Assembly (NCBI GenBank): GCA_943737045.1
Contig: CALSFV010000216.1
Span: 1,302,001 to 1,366,000 of the forward strand
DNA from: Parapristionchus giblindavisi
Lineage: Eukaryota; Nematoda; Chromadorea; Rhabditida; Diplogasteridae
Length of the DNA stretch: 64,000 bases
Reading direction: 5' to 3'
Positions 1 to 9,286 of the stretch are shown one piece after another; position 1 is the stretch's first letter; each line of letters starts with the position of its first letter. A program made the position numbers and the translations under genes. The notes under the pieces are model-generated. The model worked only from the letters and a program-made list of their open reading frames with translations. It made no database searches and had not been told where the DNA came from.

Positions 1-1416
1 TCACAATGTAACAAGAAACTTCCATGAATGATCGCTTTAAAATCATGTGATTCTACATTTCAACGTAAAATTATGTCGTTTCATAATTCCATGCACTCCC
101 TCCAAAAATTGCTCTTCCTAATTGGGAATAACTCACTATGAAGGTAATATTCCCTTACAATTAAATATCTTCTATTAAGCCACAAGGCGTTTAGATATTT
201 TTTTGTGAGTGTGAGAAAATCACGGTAAAAGCATGTACACTGATTGTCTCAAATGATACAATGACGCATTTATTAGTAATCGTATTGTACCTTTATGGAA
301 TTCTTTCGAAAACAGTATTGTAACTCAACCCAACCCAACCATGTTTTGTTCTTTCGTACGAAAAAATGTCACTGTGATCAAGTAATTGCAGTGCATACTA
401 CATTTCTTCATATTTGATTCCACGTTCAAATATCTCTATTTATCCGCACCATAAGTAACCTCTCTGTAAGAAATGATAAATTATTATTATTATTATCAGC
501 GTTGCAATGTTTCTAGCATGTTCATGTATGATTGTGCTACTCATTCTGGACAATTTTCATTGCTGTATAAAGATTGGATGTCATTGATGTGTCATCTATG
601 ATGTATATACATTGATGTCGTAGAAAGATAGATTTCTCGCTGTAAATACTATAGGAAGGAATCTAACAAGTAATTAATAGAGAGGAAGCTCTTTCGCATA
701 CATTATTCAATCTTTAAATCAGGCCTAAAAACAATGATTGTCGATTTTACAGAAATATCTCTTTCGACAGTGCATCGAGTCCCTCATGATTGAGCGACCA
801 GTATTAGCATATAAAGGAACGGTTGAGACATTGGAAAGTATAACGTCTAGGTGATGTAATGAGAAAACATTTGAAAATGTATGGGATCCCACTTTTTATA
901 TTCTAAGCTATCGATTAACACTATAATGTATGCATGTGTGTGATTTTGTATTCCTGTCAACATCAACAATTGTGAGTTTTCACGCATTGAATGAAGAAAT
1001 GCGAATAGTCTAGCCGTGACCTGTTGCGATGCGATCTATAGAAATTCAATACTCATCAATTTCATCACAGGCCTGTGTTTCAACTATCCAGGCCCTTTGA
1101 CCCTTTCCCGACTACACCTTATCCATCACGTCATGCGCTCAGTTGCGCAATTTTTCCGGTCAGACATCATCATAGGACAACCTAAAACCTCTCCAAGGTA
1201 GAAATATCCATACAATACTCACCGTTATCTATGAAAAAAGGAGTTTCTATCATGTGCATCATATCACGTGAAATGTGTACCTCTTCATTGTCCGACGCTT
1301 AGCTGTATGTAAAGATAGGACACGGTGCAATGTGTTGTACTTCATAAAAAAGATTATGTTACGATAAGTCATAGGAAATAGAAGTTATTTTGGGAGTAGT
1401 GTTCGAACATCTCAGC
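1..1416. other. AT-rich unannotated sequence
   Basis: No gene, RNA or repeat family is recognised here. Open frames are at most about 60 codons, and the longest one on the plus strand (1016-1201) opens with GTG, so it is not a credible eukaryotic start. Visible details are a run of CAACC-type repeats near 314-340, a 12-bp palindrome with core TTCGTACGAA near 352-363, and an ATT-rich tract at about 475-497. That tract resembles the tail of the insertion at 61.6 kb, but simple ATT tracts are common, so the likeness carries little weight. Confidence 0.5.
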
Positions 1417-1656
1417 AACGGCAGTACCGCAATACAGATATAACAGATCTGCTCAAACGATTCTACGTTGTTCAACAATACATGTATGGTGTACAGACGT
1501 ATAGCCCCAAATATGTACAAGATCAAACCACTTAATACATGACTACGCTCCATAACGCACACCTCTGTTTGTGATGATGGTATTTCATAATATAGCTCAT
1601 CTGCAAGGTTGATTGTCAATATTTCAGTGTACATCGCCTTAGGTTTTATTCAAGTA
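1417..1656 (+). repeat. Diverged duplication, copy A (mariner-bearing)
   Basis: This segment aligns in the same orientation with 3128-3351. Shared blocks include AACGGCAGTAC, CACAGATATAA or its equivalent, TGGTGTACAGAC, and a final TTTATTCAAGTA. Many substitutions and small indels separate the copies, so the duplication is old. The mariner at 1657 is inserted at the terminal TA of this copy. No coding potential is evident. A low-copy repeat family with two local members is an equally good description. Confidence 0.75.
1655..1656. repeat. Mariner target-site duplication TA (left)
   Basis: The dinucleotide TA directly precedes the left inverted repeat and recurs at 2905-2906 directly after the right one. 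This is the expected footprint of Tc1/mariner transposition. Confidence 0.85.
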
Positions 1657-1681
1657 TTAGGTTGGCGGGAAAGTCTTTGTC
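1657..1681 (+). repeat. Mariner left terminal inverted repeat
   Basis: The 25 bases starting TTAGGTTGGCGGG are the exact reverse complement of 2880-2904. This is where the mariner transposase would bind. Confidence 0.9.
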
Positions 1682-1820
1682 CATGGTTTTATATTTTCAC
1701 TACTCGTCGCAGATGCACTTTGGCGTTACCTCACTCCTAGTGAATAACAAGCAGTGAAGGGCCTTTGCAGTAAGTAACTCCCCATTCCCTTCCCTTCAGT
1801 CAGGCTCTAGTAGAGTAACA

Positions 1821-2805
1821 ATGCACGTAACTAGCACTATCCGCATCCGTCAACTTATACTTTACCTCTTCCTATCCGACACCAAGATGAACGATTCGGA
1901 GACCCTTCTGAATTATGTTTATGACACACATGCCCACACAACAACACCATCGAGAATTGGTTTCATCGCTTCAAATAAGACGACTTTTCCTTCAATGAAC
2001 AGGATCGATCTGGGAGCCCCTATGAGTTGGATTTGGATACGTTGAAGAAAGTTGTGAAAACGAACCCATTCCAATGTGCCCGTGAAATGACCACTACACT
2101 TGAAGTTCACCATAGCCCATTCGAAGAAGGCCCGGAATCCATTGGTATAAGAAAAAATTTGATTCGATTCATACCCCTTGAATGACCCTAGCCAAACTTG
2201 ATCGTCGATTCGATGATTCCATTAAACTCCTCACTCTCCACTCTGGGGATCGATGGCTGGACCGGCTCATAACGGGGGATGAAAGGTGGGTCCTCTACGA
2301 AAACAACCACATGGGAGCCCAGTGGGTTGAAGAAGGAGAGACCCCAGAGGATGTCTCCAAACCGAACCCGCGCACCAAGAAAATCATGCTGTCAGTGCGT
2401 TGGGGAGTGTATGGTGTGATCAACTGGTAGCTGTTCCCCGAGGGCATGATAAGTACTGGGGCCACGTACGTCACACAACTATGAAATCTGAAGAATACAG
2501 TCGATCATTCAAGCCAGAAGGACAAGAAAGTCTATTATCATCATGATAACGCCTGTCCCCATATCTCCATTAAAGTCAAGCAGGAACTGGCTGGATATGG
2601 ATGGATGGTTCTCCCTCAACCACCATATTCTCAAGGCTTGGCCCTATCGAATTACAGGCCTTTCGCAGACCTAGCCCGTGCCCTTCGAGATAGGGCCTTC
2701 AATTCCCGTGAAAGTGTCGAGGCTGCACTCAAGCAATACTTTGCCTTGCGCCCAGCTGGGTTCTACAGGGACGGGTTCCATAAAATGGTGGAACATTGTA
2801 CATAA
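1821..2805 (+). pseudogene. Mariner transposase pseudogene (D,D34D)
   Basis: This is a broken cut-and-paste transposase of about 328 codons, against roughly 345 for the family. The N-terminal helix-turn-helix region is recognisable from ATG 1821 in one frame. It then shifts near 1945-1952 into a second frame (ENWFHRF, then KKVVKTNP), and shifts again near 2180 into the frame holding the catalytic domain. In-frame stops lie at 1976 (TAA), 2428 (TAG, where the family usually has E after W) and 2482 (TGA). Catalytic residues are D in TGDE (2278-2280), D in HHDNACPH (2545-2547), and the third position in SNY (2650-2652). The third is asparagine instead of aspartate. Exactly 34 residues separate the second and third positions. 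The family motif YSPDLAPSDY reads YSQGLALSNY. Confidence 0.92.
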
Positions 2806-2879
2806 GTTGTCAATAATGATGGCACGTATAATTGATCTCGTGTTATTGTTCCTTCGAAGAGATAAAGTTTTCAAAAATA

Positions 2880-2904
2880 GACAAAGACTTTCCCGCCAAC
2901 CTAA
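2880..2904 (-). repeat. Mariner right terminal inverted repeat
   Basis: This is the reverse complement of 1657-1681 without mismatch. It ends in CCTAA and is followed by the TA duplication at 2905-2906. Confidence 0.9.
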
Positions 2905-2906
2905 TA

Positions 2907-3127
2907 TGTATTTTTCGTTGCTTTCATCAATCTGAGCTAGATAGAAAATTATTTGGTTGTTCTGTTCTACATTCCCATGCTTGTTAGAGATGTTTCTTCA
3001 TTCACAAAACGATAATTTCTCCTGCATAACATTAATATGCCTCTTTCTGTCGATCATTCAGAGATCAATTACTCTAATGACAATATTGAGACATATCCTG
3101 AGGTGTACACAGAGCTCACGTGTCATT
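2907..3127. other. Unannotated spacer
   Basis: This AT-rich sequence lies between the mariner and the second copy of the local duplication. It begins with TGT, matching the bases that follow TA in copy B. I see no gene or repeat in it. Confidence 0.5.
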
Positions 3128-3351
3128 AACGGCAGTACAGCAACACAGATATAAAATCTGATTATACGATACTACGCGGTGCTACAATAAATGTCTGGTG
3201 TACAGACACAAAACGCAAATATGAGCAAGATCGAGCAACCTAATAATGCATGTCTACGCTTCCAAAGGAACATCTCTGTTTATGATAGTGGTGGACGCTC
3301 AGTGCAAGTCCTACAATGTACACTCATTGAAAATTAAATTTTATTCAAGTA
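3128..3351 (+). repeat. Diverged duplication, copy B (empty site)
   Basis: This is the partner of 1417-1656. It ends in ATTCAAGTA and continues directly into TGTCTCTCG. Copy A has the same bases up to TA, then the mariner, then TA followed by TGT. Copy B therefore looks like the uninterrupted target. Similarity beyond the shared TGT is weak. Confidence 0.72.
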
Positions 3352-5499
3352 TGTCTCTCGAATCGTTTCAGATAGTTTGTATTCATTGCTCACAATCTAC
3401 AAGCCGAATGTTAGAGCGGAGGTGGTGGCGACTATATGCAGAATGCTTTGATTGTGTTAAGAAGTGCTACTTTAAAAGGCTTTTGCAACGAGAGGAAGAC
3501 ATACTATCTTGAATGTACACATAGGTAATGCTGCAGATACGCTTATTTTACGTTTTTTAAATGTGCATGAACCAGTTTTTAGCCAAACACCTCTTCTTAG
3601 ATCAAATGCGATCCCAGTGGGTGAAATGACCGGAAAATTGAAGAAATCTGCCGACTTTAAAGCCGTTGTTCTCTGTGTAAATATTTTCATATGACTCTTC
3701 CATTCCAATGTCTAGCCGATCTGCTTCTAGATACAAAATAGATGCGATGAATCAACATATACAAACCAGCAGAACTGGTAAAACGCTGATAACGCTTACT
3801 TTCTCGATTGGAGCAATGTTGATTGCACTTTTTATTTACCATTATTCTAAAACATTTACGTTAAAGAACAGAGTTCAGCAGCTGTCTTAGTATTATACAA
3901 TAATAGTGGACAGCTCAGTCTTTCTAAAATGACCATGTTAGCTTCACTCTTATTTTGTCATTTCTCATTGTGTATGAATGTACTGTACGATTCTTCATTT
4001 ACTTTCTAAAGACTTATCAATATAATCAAGGCTGGTGCTTTGAAACGTATGCGCATCATTCCCCCCATGATGTTTTTTTTCTAATAAAGGCCAGCACCGA
4101 GATCCAGCTTACCACTTAATTTCTTAGTCATAAATTGCAGGCTAGTACCACAAGAATATCTCTGGTGTTAGTGCGCGAGCAGACGTATATAATTATCTTC
4201 CTTTTCTCCTTTCTTGCACTTCATTAGTTATGTTGAATAGTATTGTTTGGCATAATATAAATAAAAATGATCTTCCTTGAATCATGTTTATGTTGATATC
4301 AACTTCATGTTTCAATCATTGAGTCTTAAGTACAGAGAGCGAAATTCATGAGAGTGTTCGTAAAGTAATAGTGAAATGATTTTAAACGTGGCATTAAATA
4401 TTTTAGTTAATCAAGTCATGCCTATTACGAGAAATCCCTTCTTTCTTCTTCAGTTGTTAAAATCCCATAGCTGAGTTTCCTTGACGTGATTGCGCGTCTT
4501 CATTTGCAAGTATAGTCTCTATTTGTAATGTACCTCAATATGAACACTTGGGTAATCAATTTATGAAAGACTTCAATGCCTCTCATATCCTCTCCCTGTA
4601 CAATGTTATGAGACGGATTTGTGAGAACAGAGAATTAGAGATTCCTTTAAGCCATCTGAGATAGTTCTATGCACGAACTATTAAGTTCTATGTTAATCAG
4701 ATTCGAATAGTCCAAAGATCAACAAAAAGACTTTGAAATAAGATAGTTCAGCAGCATGTTAATCAGCGAGTATCATTTTATCGTATGTATTTCGGTTGGC
4801 TAGAAATAACTCTTGCTGGCAATACTATGCCTACGGTTAGAAATCAACGTTCATATGGTTAAAATCAATTTAAAAAAATCTTTGCTCTAAAGGAGTATTG
4901 AACGCCCAAACCTTGCCAATATAAGAAGCACGGGCTAACCAACAACGACGGAGCGGCTAATATTTGCTTATGTACTAATACTATAAAATTTTGGTTCAAC
5001 GTGGAATGTGATCACTCTCAACAATCTGACAGAGTACATCATTCATGGATCTCTTGAAAATTGGAAAGGTTAGTGAGAGAATTGATGCCATCTTCATCAT
5101 TTTATTACTACTAAAAAAAACAGGCCAAAACAAAACAAAATTGTGTAACTTAATGATCTGTATTTGTATGCTCTGACCCAAATTGATCTTCGATGTTCAA
5201 AAGTTCGAATCCTCCAACATAACCACATCCAGGTTGGTAGCGGTGGCGTATATAGTGAAATATAATCAAAGTTAAATAATACTATTATAATCCGCGCCCC
5301 AGCTTCAGCATGATTCAGTAATGAATTCAATCTAAAAGATAGTCCGCAAAATTAATTAGAAATGATTGATACATCGTTTGTAATATATATTTACATGGGA
5401 GAAGATCTATCTCAAATTTGGGAATCATTAGGCTGAGATGTTATCCGTGTTTGTGATAGTCGTTCTTTTCATTGTGAGAGATGAAATAAGCGATATAGA
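3352..5499. other. AT-rich unannotated sequence
   Basis: No recognisable gene or repeat was found over about 2.1 kb. Open frames are short and overlap on both strands. A small hairpin (CATCAT, seven-base loop, ATGATG) followed by eight T lies at about 4062-4088, without supporting context. The only frame I single out is the small one at 3708-3890. Confidence 0.5.
3708..3890 (+). CDS. Possible small membrane protein ORF (speculative)
   Basis: This is a 60-codon frame with a true ATG start and a TAG stop. The translation has a basic and polar N-terminus (about residues 1-27), then a hydrophobic stretch at about 28-45 (ITLTFSIGAMLIALFIY) that could form one membrane helix, then a short basic tail. 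I do not recognise a family. No promoter, splice signals or neighbouring exon could be assigned, and the frame could be open by chance in AT-rich DNA. It is listed because it is the only ATG-initiated frame in the unique flank with an ordered, protein-like layout. Confidence 0.15.
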   Translation: MSSRSASRYKIDAMNQHIQTSRTGKTLITLTFSIGAMLIALFIYHYSKTFTLKNRVQQLS

Positions 5500-6382
5500 A
5501 CCATATGGTTTGGTTGTTGAAGGTATTCAATTATTAATAGTTTAGGACTAGGCAGGAAGTGGATGAGGAGAATCGATTTGAATGAGAGATCTCAATGGGA
5601 GAGAGAGAAGGATGCAGAAGAGACAATACCTAATTGTAAAGAGAGTAATTAATCACTTGCATAGCTAGAAGAATGAGTACAGTTCAAATCTCTTGCTCAT
5701 ATTGGAATAGCGTACTTATGCCGGAGAGAGGGAGAGCTGAAGAATCAGAAAAGATGAAAGATCCTAGCATTTGAGGATTGCATAGAAAGGGGTTGCTAGA
5801 AAGAGACATTGTGCGAAAAGAAGAGAGGCCAGAGATATAGTATGTGTGCTTAGAGGAGATAGTATTATAGATGAAGAGAGGATATTCATATAGATAAATT
5901 ACTGTTGCCATTCAAGTGCCCTACAATATGGTGCAAGGGAGGCATACTTTAGCCTAATGATGATATTATTCAAATATCTTGGATGTCGTGAAAGAGAGAG
6001 AGAGAGATGTCATAGTGTGTATGTGTTTATACCGGGAGAAAAGAGCAAAGAACCTAAGTGAGAAAGTATCTTTATGCTTTAATTACATCTAATATTCCAA
6101 TAAACCGCGCTTTGTTGCATGAGATAGCTAGAATAATGAAGAAATTGCGAGAGAAGTCGTGTAAAGAGAGAGCGAGATAGATAAACAGAGATCTGATAAG
6201 CAGGTCAAGGGAGAGTGAGAGAAATGATAAGAGACCAGAGAAATAGCGCAAGGAAGGAGATTCAGCACAGTCTATTTATCATCGGTCGTAGGTCATGTGT
6301 GCTTAGGGTGTCTTGTAGATCCGGTTAGTTTATCATTTCTATAGATATCCATATGTTATCTATTATGGTTTATCATCTGATC

Positions 6383-6503
6383 TTAAAGGGAGCGTAACCT
6401 CACTCAATGGTCTCTTCGACGCGCAATGCTCTCTCGTTGTTAGAGAACAGAAAAATAGTGTGCGCAATGAAGAGACCATTGAGTGAGGTAACGCTCCCTT
6501 TAA
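6383..6503. mobile_element. 121-bp fold-back element with TTAA ends
   Basis: Two 35-bp arms (6383-6417 and 6469-6503) are reverse complements with a single mismatch, around a 51-bp centre. Each outer end is TTAA, followed inward by AGGGAGCGT. TTAA duplication with G/C-triplet ends is typical of piggyBac-type elements, so this may be a very small non-autonomous derivative. That assignment is inference from the ends only. A hairpin arising within the GA domain is the alternative. The direct repeat GCGCAATG lies just inside both arms. Confidence 0.6.
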
Positions 6504-7372
6504 CAATCTAATTGATTATTATGCAATCTTATTTAAATACAACTATAATTCAAATATGTTCCTTTGTTGCAAACGATAGAGCGAGAGAGATGAATAGAGT
6601 AAAAGAGAAAGAGCAACAGAAAATGATGAGAGTCCAGGGAAGCAGAGTAAAAGAGAGAGAGCGAGAGAAACGAAGAGTTCAGAGAAGTAGAGTACTATAA
6701 GAGAGAGAGAGTGTGCGAAATGAAGAGGGACCATAGATAGCATACAAAATGAAGAGAGAGCATAGAAATAGATTACTATAGGAGAGAGTGTGTAAAACGA
6801 GGATAGAGTAGAATCTATTCATGACCATATGGTATGGCAAGAGATACAGGGCTATAGAGATGTTCCATTCAAATAGCTGGCAGCTATTGCAAAACAGCTG
6901 CTGAGAGTAGAATATCCAAAGAAAGTGCGGAGAAAGGGAAAGTGTGTGAGAAAATGAGAGAGTGGAGGGAAATATAGTGTGTGAAAAAAGTTGAGAGCAT
7001 ATAGCAAGCGAGAGAAAGAGTATGTAAAATATGGAGAGGTTAGAGATGCAGAGAATGAGAGAGAGCAAGAGAAAGATTAGAAAGGATACTATAACTCTGG
7101 TCAACTATTGTATGCTCGATATTAGTTCTTTTTTTAAAATTTATTCAAATTGATATCTGATTCCTGTTGTGTTTTGTTGCTAAAGAGAGAGAGAGAGAGA
7201 GAGGGGAGAGAGAGAGAGAGATAGAGAGGTAGAGCAGCCTTTGCATGACCATATGGTGTGGTGACAGAGTATGTATCATAGAGAGAGAGTACATAGAAAG
7301 AGACGGTGCAATGGCCTAACCTTCAGATAATGCGAAATAGCAGAAGGAGGAGAGAATAAAGATACCGAGAAA

Positions 7373-7449
7373 GGGAGAGAGTGTGAAAAAATGAGAGAGT
7401 GTAGAGCAATAGAGTATAGAGTCAGAGGAAGTGAAAGAGCTTACAAACC

Positions 7450-7519
<70 letters not shown>

Positions 7520-7635
7520 TAGAGAAAGAGAATATAGAGGCAGAGAAAGGGAGAGAGTGTGAAAAAATGAGAGAGTGCAGAGCAATAGAGTATAGAGCTA
7601 GAGGAAGTGAAAGAGCTTACAAACCTGAGGGAGAG
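7373..7635 (+). repeat. 176-bp tandem duplication in GA domain
   Basis: The block from GGGAGAGAGTGTGAAAAAAT to CTTACAAACCTGA at 7373-7452 recurs at 7549-7628 with a constant offset of 176 bp and only a few substitutions. A third, partial relative starts near 7650 (TCTAGAGAAAGAGAATATAG). The (AG)32 tract lies between the two main copies. Confidence 0.8.
7454..7517 (+). repeat. Perfect (AG)32 microsatellite
   Basis: Sixty-four uninterrupted bases of alternating A and G, the longest pure dinucleotide tract in the window. Mirror-symmetric purine tracts of this kind can form triplex DNA and are highly length-variable. Confidence 0.97.
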
Positions 7636-7739
7636 AGAGAGAGAGAGAATCTAGAGAAAGAGAATATAGAGTCAGAGAAAGGGAGAGAGTGTACATAAAT
7701 GAGAGATCACAGATAAAGAAAGTATAGAGGCATAGAGAG

Positions 7740-8188
7740 GGAGAGAGTATGAGAAATCGAGAGAGGTTAGAGATGCAGAGAGCGGGGTCTTCGTTTCTCT
7801 CGGCAGAAGAGAGTATGAGATAATGAGAGAGGTTAGAGATGCAGAGAAAGGGATAGAGAGTATGTAATAGATGGAGTGGTTAGAGATACGAAGAAGTGGA
7901 GAGAGAGTATGGAAGATAGAGAGAGGTTAGAGGAAGAGAGATAGTGTGCAAAATAAGAGAGGTTAGAGAAAGAGAAAGAGTATACGATATGAAAGAGTGC
8001 CGAAAAGTGAGAGAGTATGTAAAAGAAGGAGAGGTTAGAGATGCAGAGGATGAGAGAGAGTATGTAAAAAATGGAGACGTTAGATATACAGAAAGTGGGA
8101 GAGAGAGTATGTAAAAATGGAGAGGTTAGAGATACAGAGAGGGAGAGAGAGAGTATGAGACATTGAGAGAGGTTAGAGATATAAAGGT
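7740..8188 (+). repeat. Degenerate GA-rich minisatellite, about 50-bp unit
   Basis: Repeated modules of the type GAGAGAGTATG(T)AAAA, then TGGAGAGGTTAGAGAT, then ACAGAGA occur about nine times with variable length and many substitutions. A similar module appears earlier at about 7015-7060. No coding potential is seen. Confidence 0.75.
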
Positions 8189-8190
8189 GA

Positions 8191-8411
8191 TGTACCCAAG
8201 CCCCGCCCCTTATCCTTCATTTCTTACTTATTTTTGTGTCGCGTGTGGTTGTGTTCTCTATTGCTCTGTCCGTGTTCGTGATTGCCTTTTGCTGATCGAT
8301 TGTGGTGATCTTATCATTTGATCTTTGAGATATCAATTGATCTTATCACTCTGATCGATTAAAAGGCTAATCACTTTATCATACAGTTGTTTTTTGTTAA
8401 TCCTATTGTTT
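8191..8411. other. Short unique stretch
   Basis: This is about 220 bp of ordinary sequence between the GA domain and the inverted-repeat element. It contains several TGATC and TTATCA words, including two GATCGATT copies, but no gene or repeat family that I recognise. Confidence 0.5.
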
Positions 8412-8861
8412 GTGTGCTATGGAGATTACTTTTACCGCACTAGGGATGCCACCAGCTGTTAGACTCCCTCCTCCCTCTCCCTACCTCTCCCTCTCTCGCC
8501 TCTCCTGCCCCTGCCTCTCCCTACGGCTCCTCCCTCTCCCTATCATGTACTTGTTGATTAACTTACTCTCCCTCCCTCTAGGCTTATGTTCTTGCCTCTC
8601 CCTATGCTGTCACAAGTAATTAACTGATATGCGGCTGTCAATAAGCTTTATTGATTAACTTCTCCCTCTCCCTACCCTGTCACTTTCCCTCCCCCTACCC
8701 TGTCACTTTCCCTCCCCCTACGCTGTCACTTTCCCTCCCCCTACCCTGTCACTTTTGATTAATGACTTGTCAAAAATGATTAATGACCTGTCGGCACCCT
8801 TTGATCTTTGGCGGCATCCCTTTGATCTCGTAGTGCGGTAAAAGTAGTTGCCATTGCACAC
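8412..8861. mobile_element. 450-bp element with 31-bp inverted termini at array edge
   Basis: Arms at 8412-8442 and 8831-8861 are reverse complements with four mismatches in 31 bases; the inner 17 bases (TACTTTTACCGCACTA type) match perfectly. The pairing resumes inside (GGGATGCC at 8443-8450 with GGCATCCC at 8813-8820) after a 10-base bulge on the right. The interior is pyrimidine-rich, with CTCCCTCTCCCTA blocks, several GATTAA words and a 23-bp tandem repeat. It has no coding frame and no clear target duplication. It is probably a non-autonomous DNA element or a fold-back structure. It ends nine bases before the satellite array begins. Confidence 0.6.
8679..8756 (+). repeat. 23-bp pyrimidine minisatellite
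   Basis: Units starting GTCACTTTCCCTCC begin at 8679, 8702 and 8725, and a partial unit begins at 8748. One substitution (ACGCT for ACCCT) marks the middle of the tract. It lies inside the inverted-repeat element. Confidence 0.9.
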
Positions 8862-9286
8862 TATACTACTAACGGCCGCTCCAGCCGAATTAACAACATT
8901 GAACCATGCATTTTTAGCATTAAAGAATTCGTGACACGCCAATATTTAATCTAAACTTATCGTAGCATATACCACGTGAAAGAGCAAAAAATTCTGAATA
9001 ATCTACACTTCAGTTCATGTCAAACTGTAATCTTGTGTTGATTCCACAATGCCCAAAGTACAAAAGTAGCTTTCACTCTGATAAGACCAAAAGAATACCT
9101 GACATGAAAAATTTTCTGCTAGACCCAGCGTGTCATATACCAAACGAAAGAGCAAAAAATTCTGAGTATTTTGCAACGTTCCATGTTGAACAACGGCCGC
9201 TCCAGCCGAATTAACAACATTGAACCATGCATTTTTAGCATTAAAGAATTCGTGACACGCCAATATTTAATCTAAACTTATCGTAG

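Larger units (their letters stand above)
1657..2904 (+). mobile_element. Degenerate mariner-family DNA transposon
   Basis: This is a near full-length (1248 bp) Tc1/mariner element. Its ends are inverted repeats beginning TTAGGTTGGCGGGAAAGTC, with the first 25 bases identical at both ends, and it is flanked by a TA duplication. The interior carries the remains of one transposase reading left to right. The length and the D,D34D spacing of the catalytic triad are those of the mariner family. The ends are far better preserved than the gene. The copy cannot make an active transposase because it has frameshifts, stop codons and a lost catalytic aspartate. The subfamily cannot be settled by eye. Confidence 0.93.
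5500..8190. repeat. Purine-rich GA microsatellite domain
   Basis: The plus strand is dominated by GA, GAGAGAG and GAAAGAG runs for about 2.7 kb, interrupted by non-repetitive islands. The islands share modules. ATATGG-type motifs occur at 5503, 5936, about 6362, 6827 and 7251. ATGTGTGCTTAG occurs at 5842 and 6295. TTCAAAT-type motifs occur near 5968, 6549, 6864 and 7143. This indicates an old tandem repeat of roughly 0.42-0.46 kb whose units were invaded by GA expansion. Long frames on the minus strand here are Ser/Leu-rich translations of CT repeats and are not genes. Confidence 0.8.

Noticed and set aside
314..340. Telomere-like repeat from CAACCCAACCCAACC
   Set aside because: Only about three short copies that do not match a common animal telomere motif (TTAGG, TTAGGG or TTAGGC).
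475..497. 3' tail of another copy of the 61.6-kb retroposed insertion
   Set aside because: Only the simple ATT tract and a few neighbouring bases are shared; no further similarity was seen upstream.
2671..2874. Minus-strand 67-codon frame
   Set aside because: It is an antisense shadow of the mariner transposase C-terminus.
4030..4100. Hairpin plus T8 at about 4062-4088 as an RNA polymerase III gene end
   Set aside because: There is no A or B box or RNA-like structure upstream. A six-base stem followed by T8 is not enough in AT-rich DNA.
6543..7585. Ser/Leu-rich minus-strand frames of 66-141 codons
   Set aside because: They are translations of CT-rich microsatellite sequence and show low complexity throughout.
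9251..9266. CENP-B box in half B (ATTCGTGACACGCC)
   Set aside because: TTCG and the central A fit the mammalian pattern, but the required CGGG is absent (CCAA instead), so the match is partial and likely chance.
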